Translations under genes and position numbers: made by a program | Source of the DNA: Ligustrum vulgare | Lineage: Eukaryota > Streptophyta > Magnoliopsida > Lamiales > Oleaceae | Length of the DNA stretch: 64,000 nucleotides | NCBI GenBank assembly: GCA_963555705.1 | Contig: OY743171.1 | Coordinates: 15,313,352-15,377,351, forward strand | Reading direction: 5' to 3' | The notes under the pieces: generated by a model | Told to the model about the DNA's origin: nothing | Database searches by the model: none | The model's input: the letters and a program-made list of their open reading frames with translations, nothing else | In this document: positions 23,171 to 33,585 of the stretch, in pieces | Position numbering within the stretch: the stretch's first letter is position 1 | Layout: the number at the start of each line of letters is the position of its first letter

Positions 23171-24960
23171 TACATATTATTCAGGTCACATATTCAAAAA
23201 TCCAGGTCACATATTACAACATGTAACACCATTTAATGATTTATCATCTCTAATATATCATTGGTCCAGGTCATTCAGACAATAATTTTTATATGCACTT
23301 ACTAGATTTTTTCCAATCATTTCAAATTGATAACTTGCAAAAAATTGATGCGTATGATATTGATATGAGGCAACATGGTACTAGATGTGAAATGATTTAC
23401 TCACATCACAGTATTACTCACTTGTAACATAATCCAATCCAATTGACTAATTCACATCATATTTAAAATTAATTGAGGTCACATAACACTAAACTAGGTT
23501 ACCTGATTAGTATTGCATATCACACATTAATACATCCACTTCCCATTGCATTGTGGTCCATATGTCAATTTCAGACGCAAGCAACATAATGCATTACACA
23601 TCCTTTATAGTGTTGGTTTCATTTTCGACAGTGAAAGATCTAAATCAACATGTTAGTTTAATCCTTTTATCCAGGTGACATGTCGTAATTAGATGCACAA
23701 TCTTAATTTGAGATCCGATGGAAAACAGATACATCATAATGTTCGAGGTTACATATACTCGAACAGACTACAAAATAAATATGCGCGCAGACTCATTTCA
23801 GTCGAATTAACTAGAAAATACAAATAATCAAGACACGTACAGATTTCGGTTAATAATCTTAAATTTATAGTGCAAACCATCTCCGCACAGATTCGTCTCA
23901 CACTAACTTCTTCCGTTGACTACCAACGAAATAAAAATCTAAGAAACCGTCTTCATGTTCAGTGGTGGACTCTCAATTTCTAAGATCACGTATACATGAC
24001 TAAACATAAAGGTTCAATAACTTGATGGTTAATATGGATTTTCTTGTTCTAGTGCTAAAAACTAACCAGCAAATGTGACCACAAACTTCCTGCACTTCTG
24101 CAATCCTGAGCAATTTATGTGACCTCGTTTATCTTCGATCTCGAGATTATGAGATGAATTAATCTATTTGTACATACCTCTTGTCCAAATTAGGTTACCA
24201 ATGATGTGTTGGAAATTGTGTAGTTGTTGATTTGGGAGATGATGTGATGGATAAAATAATGGATATCTGTCAAGTGTGATATATGTAACTCAGTATGTAC
24301 ACTACTATGTACAAATAGCATAACTCTTATGAGACTCTGGAAACAAGGAATTAATTAGTGGTCTTCCTCATTTTCTTTTCATTAAATACATTATGAAGCT
24401 CATCAAACAATGGTTAATTGGAAAGACCCGTCTCTTATGGTAAAGTGGAGTAACTGATTGTTTGATTTCAGGGAAAATTCTTGGAACTGAAAGCGTGATT
24501 ACAGGCCCATATTTTCCATGATTTATGTTACTGTGTGTGTGTGTGTGTGATTTAATTAGGACCTGATTAGTGAATGAATTATAATTATGAGTTGTGTAAT
24601 TGTAATAGCCTCACATACATATTTTTCCCTAAATGAAATCAATTGCTTAATTTCTCATTTCATCAACTGATATGAAACTCTAATTGTAATTAAGCCTCTG
24701 TTTGGTAAATTGTTTATAAACAAGTTTACAAATAACATATTTTTTCAAATCATTTTTCGACCACATTTTATCTCGAAAACATTACATTATTTGTTAAAAA
24801 AAAAAAAAAAACTCTTACAAAACAGAGGCTAATATTATTTCTTTGTTTCCTTATTTTGGAAGTTTTTCCAATTAATATTCCCATTGTTTCCTTATTTGAA
24901 TCCCATTGGATTCGCATGTTCTTATCTACAATTCTGTTGCTAATTTTGTTCTTTAACTGA
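23171..24960. other. Gene-free AT-rich interval
   Basis: No coding domain seen. The word AGGTCAC recurs (for example near 23183, 23203 and 23465), opposite in orientation to the GTGACCT words left of element A. A short (TG)n tract lies at 24533-24549. The last ~250 bases are homologous to the promoter-proximal parts of the inverted-repeat arms (32,750 onward). Confidence 0.6.
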
Positions 24961-24996
24961 TCCTTTTTAACTGATTTGATTTGATAATTGATCCCT

Positions 24997-25005
24997 TTAA
25001 ATACT
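24997..25005 (+). promoter_or_regulatory. TATA-like box of hairpin locus, copy 1
   Basis: TTTAAATAC, followed by TGCCCACAAACTAAC. The block TTTAWATACTGCCCACAAAC is shared by all three copies of the locus. Confidence 0.6.
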
Positions 25006-25024
25006 GCCCACAAACTAACCACTT

Positions 25025-26217
25025 AAATCCATCACTCTCTTGCTTTGCTTTGTTTTATTTTTTTCTACTTTTTTCTCTTGTTCTTGAACTAAATATTGAT
25101 CACATTCTTTTATCTTATTCTACATTCCACATTTTTTCTTGAACTAATTCTTGACTACATTCTTAAATTCTTAAAGTAAGGATACCATTTAGATTTTGCT
25201 TTATATATGCCCCCTCCTATGATGGTAACTGAGAGCATATGTGTGACTAAATCCACCAAATTGTTTGTTTATCTTGATGTTAGATTTTTCGAGAAAGTAA
25301 ATAAGGAATTCTTGATTCAAGAAATATGTCGAGTAAAAAAATCAAGAAAGGAGGAGAATTCAAGAAACTAAAAAAATGTAGATGAAGGTGAGACTTTTGT
25401 GATGATGTGCTGCAAAACTGATGCTTGCGGTTGTATATCTGTACATATAACTAACAATTTTTTCATTAAATTTATTTGTTTTTGGTTTTAAATTATATGT
25501 CAAAAATATTTCCAAATGTGATATTTGTATCAATAATATGAAAATTTATCACAATTTTCAATCTAATCTCGATTTTTTTTAAAGATATTGTTCGAACTAT
25601 TTGAATAGGGTGTGTTCTTAGGATTATTATTTCATCATTTACTGCTGTTTTGTTGTCAATGTCAGAGAATTTTCATCACCAGTTTTTCAATATATCAAGG
25701 TATTAAAACCTTTTTTTTCCCCCTCAAAAAAGAAAGAACAACTTTCCTTATAGATTTGTATTTTTACTGATTTTAAGATGCCATTGATTTAAAATCAATA
25801 TATTTAATTAAACTTGATAATTGTCTTTTTGAAATATTAATTAATTAATCCCATTTACATGCATTTGAAGATTTATATATGACGTTACGTTCTTGAACTA
25901 ATTCTTGATCATATTCTAATAGTATTCGTTAAACATGGTCTTTATGGTTTTGAAGATCGATGCACGAAGTTGAATGGAGGAAGACCTTTATCGATAATCC
26001 ATCGTCCAACAATTACAAGGAAAAATGTGATAGTAGACTATTTATTTAGCTTTTTATAAGTGTATAGCATAGCAATATCCTCTACCAACATATAATTGTC
26101 TTATTTTTTTTTTTCAGTTGATAGTGGATGGGATGTCATCACAAATAAGGAGGTCTATGATTTTGCTCAGGGATACAGTCGTTTATCTCTTTATTTGTCA
26201 TAACATCCCATATATAC
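25025..26217 (+). ncRNA. Hairpin (miRNA-like) locus, copy 1: putative primary transcript
   Basis: No long frame. The order of features matches copies 2 and 3: TATA box, about 360 bases of probable exon 1 containing 'ccctcctatgatgg', a splice-donor-like GAAG/GTGAGA (exon end 25387), then about 730 bases of probable intron. In this copy the intron ends in a strong T-tract and CAG (26101-26117). A hairpin at 26128-26213 lies 10 bases into the inferred exon 2. Homology to the other copies goes on to about 26275, where an hAT MITE has inserted. Ends are inferred from homology and signals; expression is unknown. Confidence 0.55.
26128..26213 (+). ncRNA. miRNA-like stem-loop, copy 1
   Basis: The 5' arm GATGGGATGTCATCACAAAT pairs with 3' arm ATTTGTCATAACATCCCAT, with a loop of about 25-30 bases around TTTTGCTCAGGGAT. 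The stem is about 25-35 bp with few mismatches, the size of a plant MIRNA foldback. Relative to copy 2 one G:C pair is A:U here (AAATAA opposite TTATTT), a compensated change. I do not recognise the mature sequence as a known miRNA. Confidence 0.6.
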
Positions 26218-26275
26218 CAATTCCTGAAGAATAAGGGCCATTTTCTTTTGGTGGACAAACATAACTTATGTGAAT

Positions 26276-26918
26276 TAGGTCTGGGCTAAAGAATTAGAAC
26301 TAGCGGTTCAGTTCTTTCAAAATTTTGAACGGTTCTGGTTCTAAAAATCAAGACCCATTTGATTCCGGTTCTGGTTCGATCCTCGATTCAGAAACATAAT
26401 CACAATCAAAATCAAGAACCAGAATCCATAGTACAAAACACGATTTTTTTTATTTTTTAAAAATATAAATTTAAAAAAAAATAAAAAAAAATCATCAATT
26501 CTTAATCTTAATGCATGTTATCCGATTCATTAGTTATTATCAATTACCCAACAACTATTGACTTATTCAATATTACAATAACTATACGTAAAACAAGTAA
26601 TAAACAAAAAATCATAAATCAAAAATAATTTTTCTTTCACTGGTTCTGTCATTCAGCTTCAAGCCTTCATTTATTAGTTCTTCAAGAATCAACAAACAAA
26701 AAATCTTCAATCTTCATCTTACAATCAGTTGTTATCTTGTTTTCAAGGATTTGTTGAACTTATGCAACTTTCCCTGAAAAGGTGGAGAAATACGAGCAGA
26801 AATTGAAAAATATTTAGAAGGAGCATATACACGCGGATGAGGAGATATATTACAGTTGGTTCTTGGTTAGGTTCAGTTCCGTGGGAACCAGAACCATATG
26901 GAACCATGCCCACGCCTA
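26276..26918. mobile_element. hAT-type MITE
   Basis: Inverted ends TAGGTCTGGGC and, on the other strand, TAGGCGTGGGC. 8-bp flanking duplication ATGTGAAT (26268-26275) and AAGTGAAT (26919-26926), one mismatch. Subterminal GGTTC-type repeats point inward from both ends, as in many plant hAT elements. 643 bp, no transposase frame. It interrupts the 3' homology of hairpin locus copy 1. Confidence 0.8.
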
Positions 26919-26926
26919 AAGTGAAT

Positions 26927-27145
26927 CACGTAGATCAAGAGAATATATATATATATATATAGTTATGATTTTAGGGTAAAAAGTACTCGTTTAAAATTGG
27001 AGAGAGAAAATGTGTGTGGTTAAAAAATAGTTTAAGAAATTGTGTAATTTATAAATTGAGATTCTGTTCGATAAAACCAATAAAAACTTGTGGGCTTTTG
27101 CAGAGAATGTCTGCAAAGCGATGTTGACTGTTTGAAACGCAGTTT

Positions 27146-27193
<48 letters not shown>

Positions 27194-27300
27194 CAAATTG
27201 TAAATAGACACTTGGATGGCCTTACATATTGTACATGAATTGTCAAAATTGGATGTCAGCATGCATAATTCTTATCATCCACTCCATCAACTCAATTTCC
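26927..27300. other. Gene-free interval with (AT)n and A-tract
   Basis: Short (AT)n near 26943-26960 and an uninterrupted A run of about 43 bases at 27147-27189. No coding evidence. Confidence 0.7.
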
Positions 27301-27304
27301 CCTG

Positions 27305-28093
27305 TAAATTTGCATAGACATCACATCACAAACTACCTTATCAGAATATCCACCAAAAGAAAAAGTCACCAAAACTTGTTTAATCACCTTAATTTCCCCC
27401 GACTCAGTCAGCCACTGCAATTTATAAGGACTAAGATGTTTTAACTTAGGCAATCCCAATTTTCAACCAATATTGTACTAACTACATTAGTACAACTACC
27501 CCTATCAGTCATCATACTACACACCTTATCATTCAGATATTATCCCTCTGTTCATCCACATTACCCACAACATCCACATTACGTCTAATGCTAAGAGCAT
27601 GCCTATTAACAAGTGACTCGCCTACTACAACATTTGTCAATTTACTACCATCACAAGCACTCCTTAATTTGGGCACTTTTTCAATTTTACCTCCAGATAC
27701 AACTTTCTCTTCACACCAAACGTTTAAAACACTTAATATTTCTATCCTTAGGAGGCTTGGACTCAGAAGTATAATTACCTTTGGATGATGGTTCCTCTCT
27801 CCTTTTTGAAACGTGTTCTACACTCTCCTATTTTGATCGAGATGTAGGATAAGAGCGCGGAGATGACCATGCTCCTTCCTAGCATGACATTCACGCCTTT
27901 TATCCCTCCTAGCTCTAGAATCAGGAAGAGCTCGTTCCCTGAATCGTTTTTCTTCCATTGCACCCTCCCTATCCATCCTAGCCATTATCTTCTCAATTTG
28001 TTCCTGCATGACTTCCAACAGTTCTAAATTCTTGTTATCACTTGATGATGAGGATGATGAAGATTTTTCCCAACGAGACATGTTTAATAACAA
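27305..28093 (-). pseudogene. Element D gag-protease remnant (element C relative)
   Basis: The minus strand from 28093 reads MLLNMSRWEKSSSSSSSSDN, then LEVMQEQIEKIMARMD, the same N-terminus as element C, with an added RERALPDSRARRDKRREC segment. Further downstream (27305-27740) it matches C's region from the zinc knuckle to the retropepsin-like domain at DNA level, with many frameshifts. It is truncated at about 27305; the 3' part, polypurine tract and 3' LTR are missing. Confidence 0.8.
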
Positions 28094-28481
28094 AAAAAAG
28101 AAATAAAATTCCTAAAAAAATTTATCACTCGTGTATCACTCAAAATCCTCCTCTAATCACTTCAAGGACAACCGAGAACTTCAAGTAATGGTAGGTCAAG
28201 ATAAGACACGAATAAGAACAAGAAAATTTGAAATCGAGAAAATTTTCGAAATATTTGGGGATCAATATGGAATTTTCTGACTTTTTTTTAATCTGCCAGA
28301 AAATTTGATTACAAGTATGGTAGAAAAATGGGAATTGGATTTGGACGAAAAACGAACAAGAAAAACACTTTTGAAATTTTTTGGACTGATATTTATGGAT
28401 CAAAACTGCAAAAATTATGAATTACACGAAGAACACGAAGAACATGAAAAATCAAGAAAATACCAAGAACTGAATCTAGAT

Positions 28482-28497
28482 CCAAGCTCTGATACCA
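28482..28497 (-). other. Element D primer-binding site (initiator tRNA-Met)
   Basis: Minus strand TGGTATCAGAGCTTGG, identical to that of element C. Confidence 0.88.
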
Positions 28498-28499
28498 GA

Positions 28500-29060
28500 T
28501 GACGCGATCCCAATAGGGAATCTCGAAGAAAACGCGGAATAACGAATTGAAAATCGTAGGAAAGATCTAGACGCAGTGAAAACACAAGAAAAAATAAAAT
28601 AAATTAACTGAAACAGATAAAATTGATGATAGGACCTTGACCTGATAATCACGACGCGAAGATTTGACAATGCGGATTGAAGATCCAAGGTTTTCGAAGC
28701 ACCACAAGGACTTGTCAATTTCCTTGATAAGTTTCTGATGGGAACGCCACAAATATATCACAATATTTGCTAAGTTCAATTGGTTGTTCTTGAAGAACAC
28801 AAAAGGTAATCCTCAACCTTTCTAAGAGAACACTCTCAATTTCATTCAATAATATCAAAATTGTTTTACAATAATGAAATTGTCAATAATATAATGAAAA
28901 ATGACCTAGCTCTAACCCTAGCTGCATTAGGGGTTCAAAAAATGTAATTAATAATTAATGAAACGGAAACTAATTTAAAAATCTCAAAAATCTGCTTCTG
29001 TCACAAACACGAGATCGCTTGGGCATTGGTGTCGCGATCGCTGTCTGTCTTGATTTTACC
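28500..29060 (-). repeat. Element D 5' LTR, partial
   Basis: Homologous to the first ~570 bases (plus-strand order) of the element C LTRs, from TGACGCGATCCC through 'ccttgataag', 'gttcttgaagaacacaaaag' and 'aaaaatct'. Where the C LTR has TTACGGCCGTAA units, D instead has GATCGC/GCGATCGC words (29010-29043). Homology ends near 29060, so the U3 end is lost or replaced. Confidence 0.75.
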
Positions 29061-29700
29061 TTCGGTATGAGAGATATAGGAAATGCTTCTTGGCCGATGA
29101 AGGTATTCTCAGTGCCTCTTTCCCTTGTGATCCCTATTAGGGGTCATAAATGTAGAAGAATAGCTTGTTGAGAGTGCTCCACTGGCCATTTCTTGTCTCT
29201 TGGCCAATGGAAGTCTTCTCAGCGCCCCTTCCATTTATGATCTCTAGTGGGAGTTCTTGGTGTGATTGAGCTTGCTGATTGTGTTTCTTTGGCCATTTGT
29301 CTGTTATGATTGCTTCCAAAATTTTCCTTTGCAATGATGCATTGAGGAAGGCAATGACACAAGCTTGCTGAAGACACTTTATAGGTTGTCTCCATATCTT
29401 TGCATCGAGATTTTTTTGGGTTTACTCCCTCTTTAATAGTTGATAGGAGAACAATAGTATTTTCGTTTTGTTTCCCCTGACTTGTAAGGACATTTGATAA
29501 TAATAAATATTTTATATGAACGTATTTTGTTCTTATTTTTATTTCGAACATGATCGTTCACATTTGTCCTAATCATCATGGTGCGCGGCTAGCATCTTTA
29601 TTTTATTTAAGCATATATAGTATTTCTTTATATTTTTTCGCTCTCCCATATGGAAGGAACATACTTCTTTAAATACTTGTCATTAATAGATCTTAGGTGT
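29061..29700. other. Gene-free interval, possibly retroelement-derived
   Basis: No protein domain could be read. Two near-copies of a 'ttctc(a)g(t/c)gcc' segment occur near 29106 and 29215. It may be the 3' untranslated part of the gypsy element represented by the next fragment. Confidence 0.45.
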
Positions 29701-29715
29701 TTTGTGCTATCCAAA

Positions 29716-29862
29716 CTTCCAAATGATAAGTTCCATTAGGAAACACGTTGTTTACTCTGTATGGTTCCTCCCAATTGGGTGACCACTTTCCCGTATTTTG
29801 GATCTTTACTATTTAGAGGGAGTACTATTTTCCACACTAAATCGCCAGACCAAATAATTTGG
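29716..29862 (-). pseudogene. Gypsy (Tat-like) integrase C-terminal fragment
   Basis: The minus strand reads GDLVWKIVLPLNSKDPKYGK, then after a one-base shift WSPNWEEPYRVNNVFPNGTY and HLEVW. This is the C-terminal integrase signature of Tat/Athila-type gypsy pol (W-S-P-N-W-E-G-P-Y). Only ~45 codons survive. The fragment ends abruptly at the left boundary of the giant inverted repeat (about 29863), suggesting the inverted duplication joined onto this element. Confidence 0.65.
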
Positions 29863-30602
29863 CTATAAGAAGGTACTCATCTTCAACCTCTATCTTCACC
29901 CCAACCTTGCCGCCGCTCACTCCCGCTCTCACTTCCATCCCCACCCCACCCAATTCCCAAATCCTAGCTATGAAATTGCAGCGTTAGTTTCCCATCCCAA
30001 CTCCCACTGTCACCCACCCCACTATTTTCTTGCATATGCATCAGAGTAAATGGCTCGACATAGTAATTTTGGGGTATAATAATTTTGATAAGGCCGTCTT
30101 CCAATTTTTTTACCGAGATGCGAGAATTGCATTTACAAAGAACTATACCATTTCTCTAAACCAACATACAACCACTGCAAATCATACCTCATGTTCGTGA
30201 TGAGCTAGATAGGCAAGAACCGGTCCCATTGATGAGACAAGTTCTCGCCATCGTGGTGGTAGTGGAGGGGGGTGGTGGTGTCGTATTGATGGTGGCCGGT
30301 GAGTGTTGAAGAAGAGTAGGGGACTTGGATGTAATTTACATAAAAATTGACTTGTTTTCAACATTTTGAGCATTTCCAAATTTTTACACTGAAAACGAAA
30401 AAAATTCTTTTGAGTTTTCTTTACAAATTTTTGGCATGTTTTTTATACACATTTTCAAAAATATGAAGGGGAGCAAGTTTTCAGCATTTTAGAAAACTGA
30501 AAAAGGCTTGAAAAAAGTAAAGATAATGGACCCTTAAATTTTGTGAAGAATGTGTTATTGAAAAGAAAAGCATGGTGCCATTAAAACTAGCATTCATAAA
30601 TT

Positions 30603-30800
30603 CACATCTATTATTGAATATTTACATATTGATCTCTGGGCACCAGTACCTTTAAATACTCTTAGTGATTTAAGGTTCTATATGCTTATAGTATATAACT
30701 TATAATTCACATCTTTTCTTGAATATTTACATGTTGATATTTGGGACCAGCATCATTAAATACTCTTAGTGAGTTTAGGTTTTATACGCTTATAATATAT
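30603..30800. repeat. Internal duplication in both arms
   Basis: A ~100-base segment (ttgaatatttacat..ttaaatactcttagtga) occurs twice in tandem here and twice in the right arm (about 34905-35100). The duplication therefore predates formation of the inverted repeat. Confidence 0.65.
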
Positions 30801-30859
30801 AATTTACAGAAGTAATGTTGTCTAGTAAAAGATAACTGCCTTATTTATTTTGCGATGAA

Positions 30860-30942
30860 TATGGGATGTTATGACAAATGAAGAGATTAATGACTTCCCG
30901 AGCAAAATCATAAACTTCCTCATTTGTCATGACATCCCATAC
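30860..30942 (-). ncRNA. miRNA-like stem-loop, copy 2
   Basis: On the minus strand the 5' arm TATGGGATGTCATGACAAAT pairs with 3' arm ATTTGTCATAACATCCCATA over more than 20 bp, and pairing continues with small bulges toward the TTTTGCTCGGG loop. It is the best-paired of the three copies (a single C-A mismatch in the outer 20 bp). Confidence 0.62.
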
Positions 30943-31626
30943 AATATCAAACGTTCAAAATAAGACAATTAAAGTTTATATGATACAAACATCATTTATT
31001 TTATATGCTATGAACCTTGAAGTTAAATAAATAATCTACCGCATTTTTCTTCGCAAGACGATGGACCATCAAATAAGATCATCTTCTGACGACTTCCGAC
31101 TCATTATCTTCAAAAACGTAAAGACCATGTCGAAAGATTGCTGTTAGAATGTGATCAAGAATTAGTTCAAGAACAAAAGAAAAGCGTAGAAGACAATAAA
31201 AGATTTCCATATTGACGAATTGACAAATATAGAAATAAATAATATTAATCATTTCAAGTTGATTTTCTAAACATCGTTCGTGTCAAATTAAATAAAAACG
31301 TATAAGATTCAAATTTCTCACGTTCTAAGAATTCCAGGGACCCATTATATTGAATATAAAACAAAGAATTAAAAGAGATTTCTTTTAATGTCTAAGGTAA
31401 TTAATTCAATGAATTTGCGACTATTTAATTATAATGAATTTTGAGAGTTGGTGCTTCCGACTTCCTTAAGTTTATTCGAAGGAGCAATAACCTAAAAGGA
31501 GCAATAACTTAAATGATAAAATGCGTGTAAATGGAATTATTCTATATAACAAAATAATAATTAAACTAAAAAAGACACAACTATCAATTTTAATTATATA
31601 CAATCTTATTTTTAAAAAAATCAAAG

Positions 31627-31661
<35 letters not shown>

Positions 31662-32465
31662 TATTCTAATTGTTAGTGAGGAGATTTTACAGAAATAAAG
31701 ACGGGCATCTTAAAATAAGTAAAAAATAATATGAAAAATATTGTGAAAAGTCGATAATATGTTTATTTCATTTTAAATAAAAAAAATGTTCGTTATAAAT
31801 TTCTAATAACTTGATATCTATAAAACTGCAATAATAGCCATGATGCAATAACAACCCCAGGCACACACGCTAAAATAATTTATCACTACTCAAATATTAA
31901 ACTCGAGTTTAGATTGAAAATCACAAGTTAGAGACAATAATTGTGACAATATTTCTTATGATTGATACTTGATATTGTGATAAATATTATTCCGTTACAT
32001 ACTCATTTAGATTTTTAATTTCTTTTAATAACGTATCTTTAGTTTAAAATAATAAACAAAGTCTCACCTTCTTCAGACTCTACTTTTCTTCATTTTCTTG
32101 AATTCTCCGCCTTCTTGATTTTTTTTTTTTTTTTTTTACTATAATCAAGAATTCTCTTCTAATTACTTTCTTGAAAAATCTGAAATCAAGATGTTTGAAC
32201 AATGGTACGTATGAATAAGATATTAGTGGATTTGGTCACAGCTTTTCTCTCAATTCCCATCATAGGAGGGGACATATAGATCTCAAAACAAAACAAGCCA
32301 AATGTAAATGGCACCCTTATTTTGATTCATCTTGTCTGTCTTCGATACCCTTCAATAGGGCGAGTTAAAAGTTTAAGAACGTGATCAAGAATTAGTTGAA
32401 GACAAAAAGAAAAACATGGAAGAATAAAAGAAAAACTTAGAAGTAAATAAAAGATAGCAAGAGAA
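30860..32465 (-). ncRNA. Hairpin locus, copy 2: putative primary transcript (leftward)
   Basis: Extends from the minus-strand TATA box at 32488 to the hairpin. Single copy of the 160-base block 'ccatcataggagggg' (about 32130-32315), splice-donor-like GAAG/GTGAGA with exon end at 32068. No strong acceptor is visible before the hairpin, unlike copy 1. No coding frame is conserved among the copies, which favours a non-coding RNA. Confidence 0.5.
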
Positions 32466-32487
32466 AATATTGTTAGTTTGTGGGCAG

Positions 32488-32496
32488 TATATAAAG
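32488..32496 (-). promoter_or_regulatory. TATA box of hairpin locus, copy 2
   Basis: Minus strand TTTATATAC followed by TGCCCACAAACTAAC. It faces away from the copy 3 TATA box across about 420 bp. Confidence 0.6.
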
Positions 32497-32660
32497 GGAG
32501 AGGAGAGGAAATAATAACAAAAAGGGATTAAATACGTGTTAAGTGAATAAGTCGGTTAGAATAAGAATCTAATTAAGGAAGAAAATTAGCAACAGAATTA
32601 GATAATTAGAACAGGCAAATTCAATGGGGATTCAAATAAGGAAACAATTGTAAAATTAAA

Positions 32661-32736
32661 TGGGAAAATCATCCAAAATAGAGAAATAAAGAAATATATT
32701 AATTACAATTTGAGTTTCAAATCATGTCTTGATCAC
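32661..32736. other. Spacer at the centre of the inverted repeat
   Basis: About 76 bases not repeated in the arms; AT-rich. With the flanking arm ends it forms the middle of a putative bidirectional promoter. Confidence 0.7.
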
Positions 32737-32908
32737 GTTTAATTTTACAATTGTTTCCGCATTTAATTGAATCCCCATTGGATTTACCGGTTCTAATTAT
32801 CTAATTCTGTTGCTAATTTTCTACCTTAATTAGATTCTTTTTCTAACTGATTTATTCCCTCAACTCGTATTTAATCCCTTTTTGTTATTATACTTCCTCT
32901 CCTCCCCC

Positions 32909-32917
32909 TTTATATAC
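32909..32917 (+). promoter_or_regulatory. TATA box of hairpin locus, copy 3
   Basis: TTTATATAC followed by TGCCCACAAACTAAC, preceded by a CT-rich stretch. Identical core to copy 2. Confidence 0.6.
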
Positions 32918-33100
32918 TGCCCACAAACTAACAAATAACAATATTTTCTCGCTATCTTTTGTTTTCTTCAATGTTTTTCTTTCATTCTTCCAAATTTTTC
33001 TTTTTGTCTTCAACTAATTCTTGATCATGTTCTTAAACTTTTAACTCAACCTATTGAAGGGTATCGAAGACAGAAAAGATGAATCAAAATAAGGGTGCCA

Positions 33101-33585
33101 TTTACATTTGGCTTGTTTTGAGATCTATATGTCCCCTCCTATGATGGGAAATGAGAGAAAAAGTGCGACCAAATCCACTAATATCTTACTCATACGTACT
33201 GTTGTTTCGTTCTTCTTGATTTCTGATTTTTCAAGAAAGTAATTAGAAGAGAATTCTATATTTACATTTGGCTTGTTTTGAGATCTATATGTCACCTCCT
33301 ATGATTGATGGGAATTGAGAGAAAAAGTGCGATCAAATCCACTAATATCTTACTCATATGTACCGTTGTTTGTTCATCTTGATTTCAAAATCTTCAAGAA
33401 AGTAATTAGAAGAAAATTCTATATTTACATTTGGCTTGTTTTGAGATCTCTGTGTCCCCTCCTATGATGGGAATTGAGAGAAAAAGTGCGACCAAATCCA
33501 CTAATATCTTATTCATACGTACCGTTGTTTGTTCATCTTGATTTCAGATTTTTCAAGAAAATAATTAGAAGAGAATTCTTGATTG
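33101..33585 (+). repeat. Three tandem ~160-bp units in the right arm
   Basis: Units start at 33101, 33261 and 33424, each 'tttacatttggcttgttttg'. Each holds 'ctcctatgat(..)ggga', 'gcgaccaaatccacta' (or a one-base variant) and an AGAAG.GAATTCT-type end. The left arm (32130-32315) and copy 1 (25195-25320) have a single unit, so the expansion is specific to this arm. Confidence 0.9.

Noticed and set aside
27147..27189. A43 run considered as the tail of a retrogene or LINE
   Set aside because: No reverse-transcriptase remnant upstream and no target duplication around it.
30182..30379. 65-codon frame in the left arm with a partner at 35330-35536
   Set aside because: The partner frame exists because the arms are homologous, but indels change its length and C-terminus, so no protein selection is evident.
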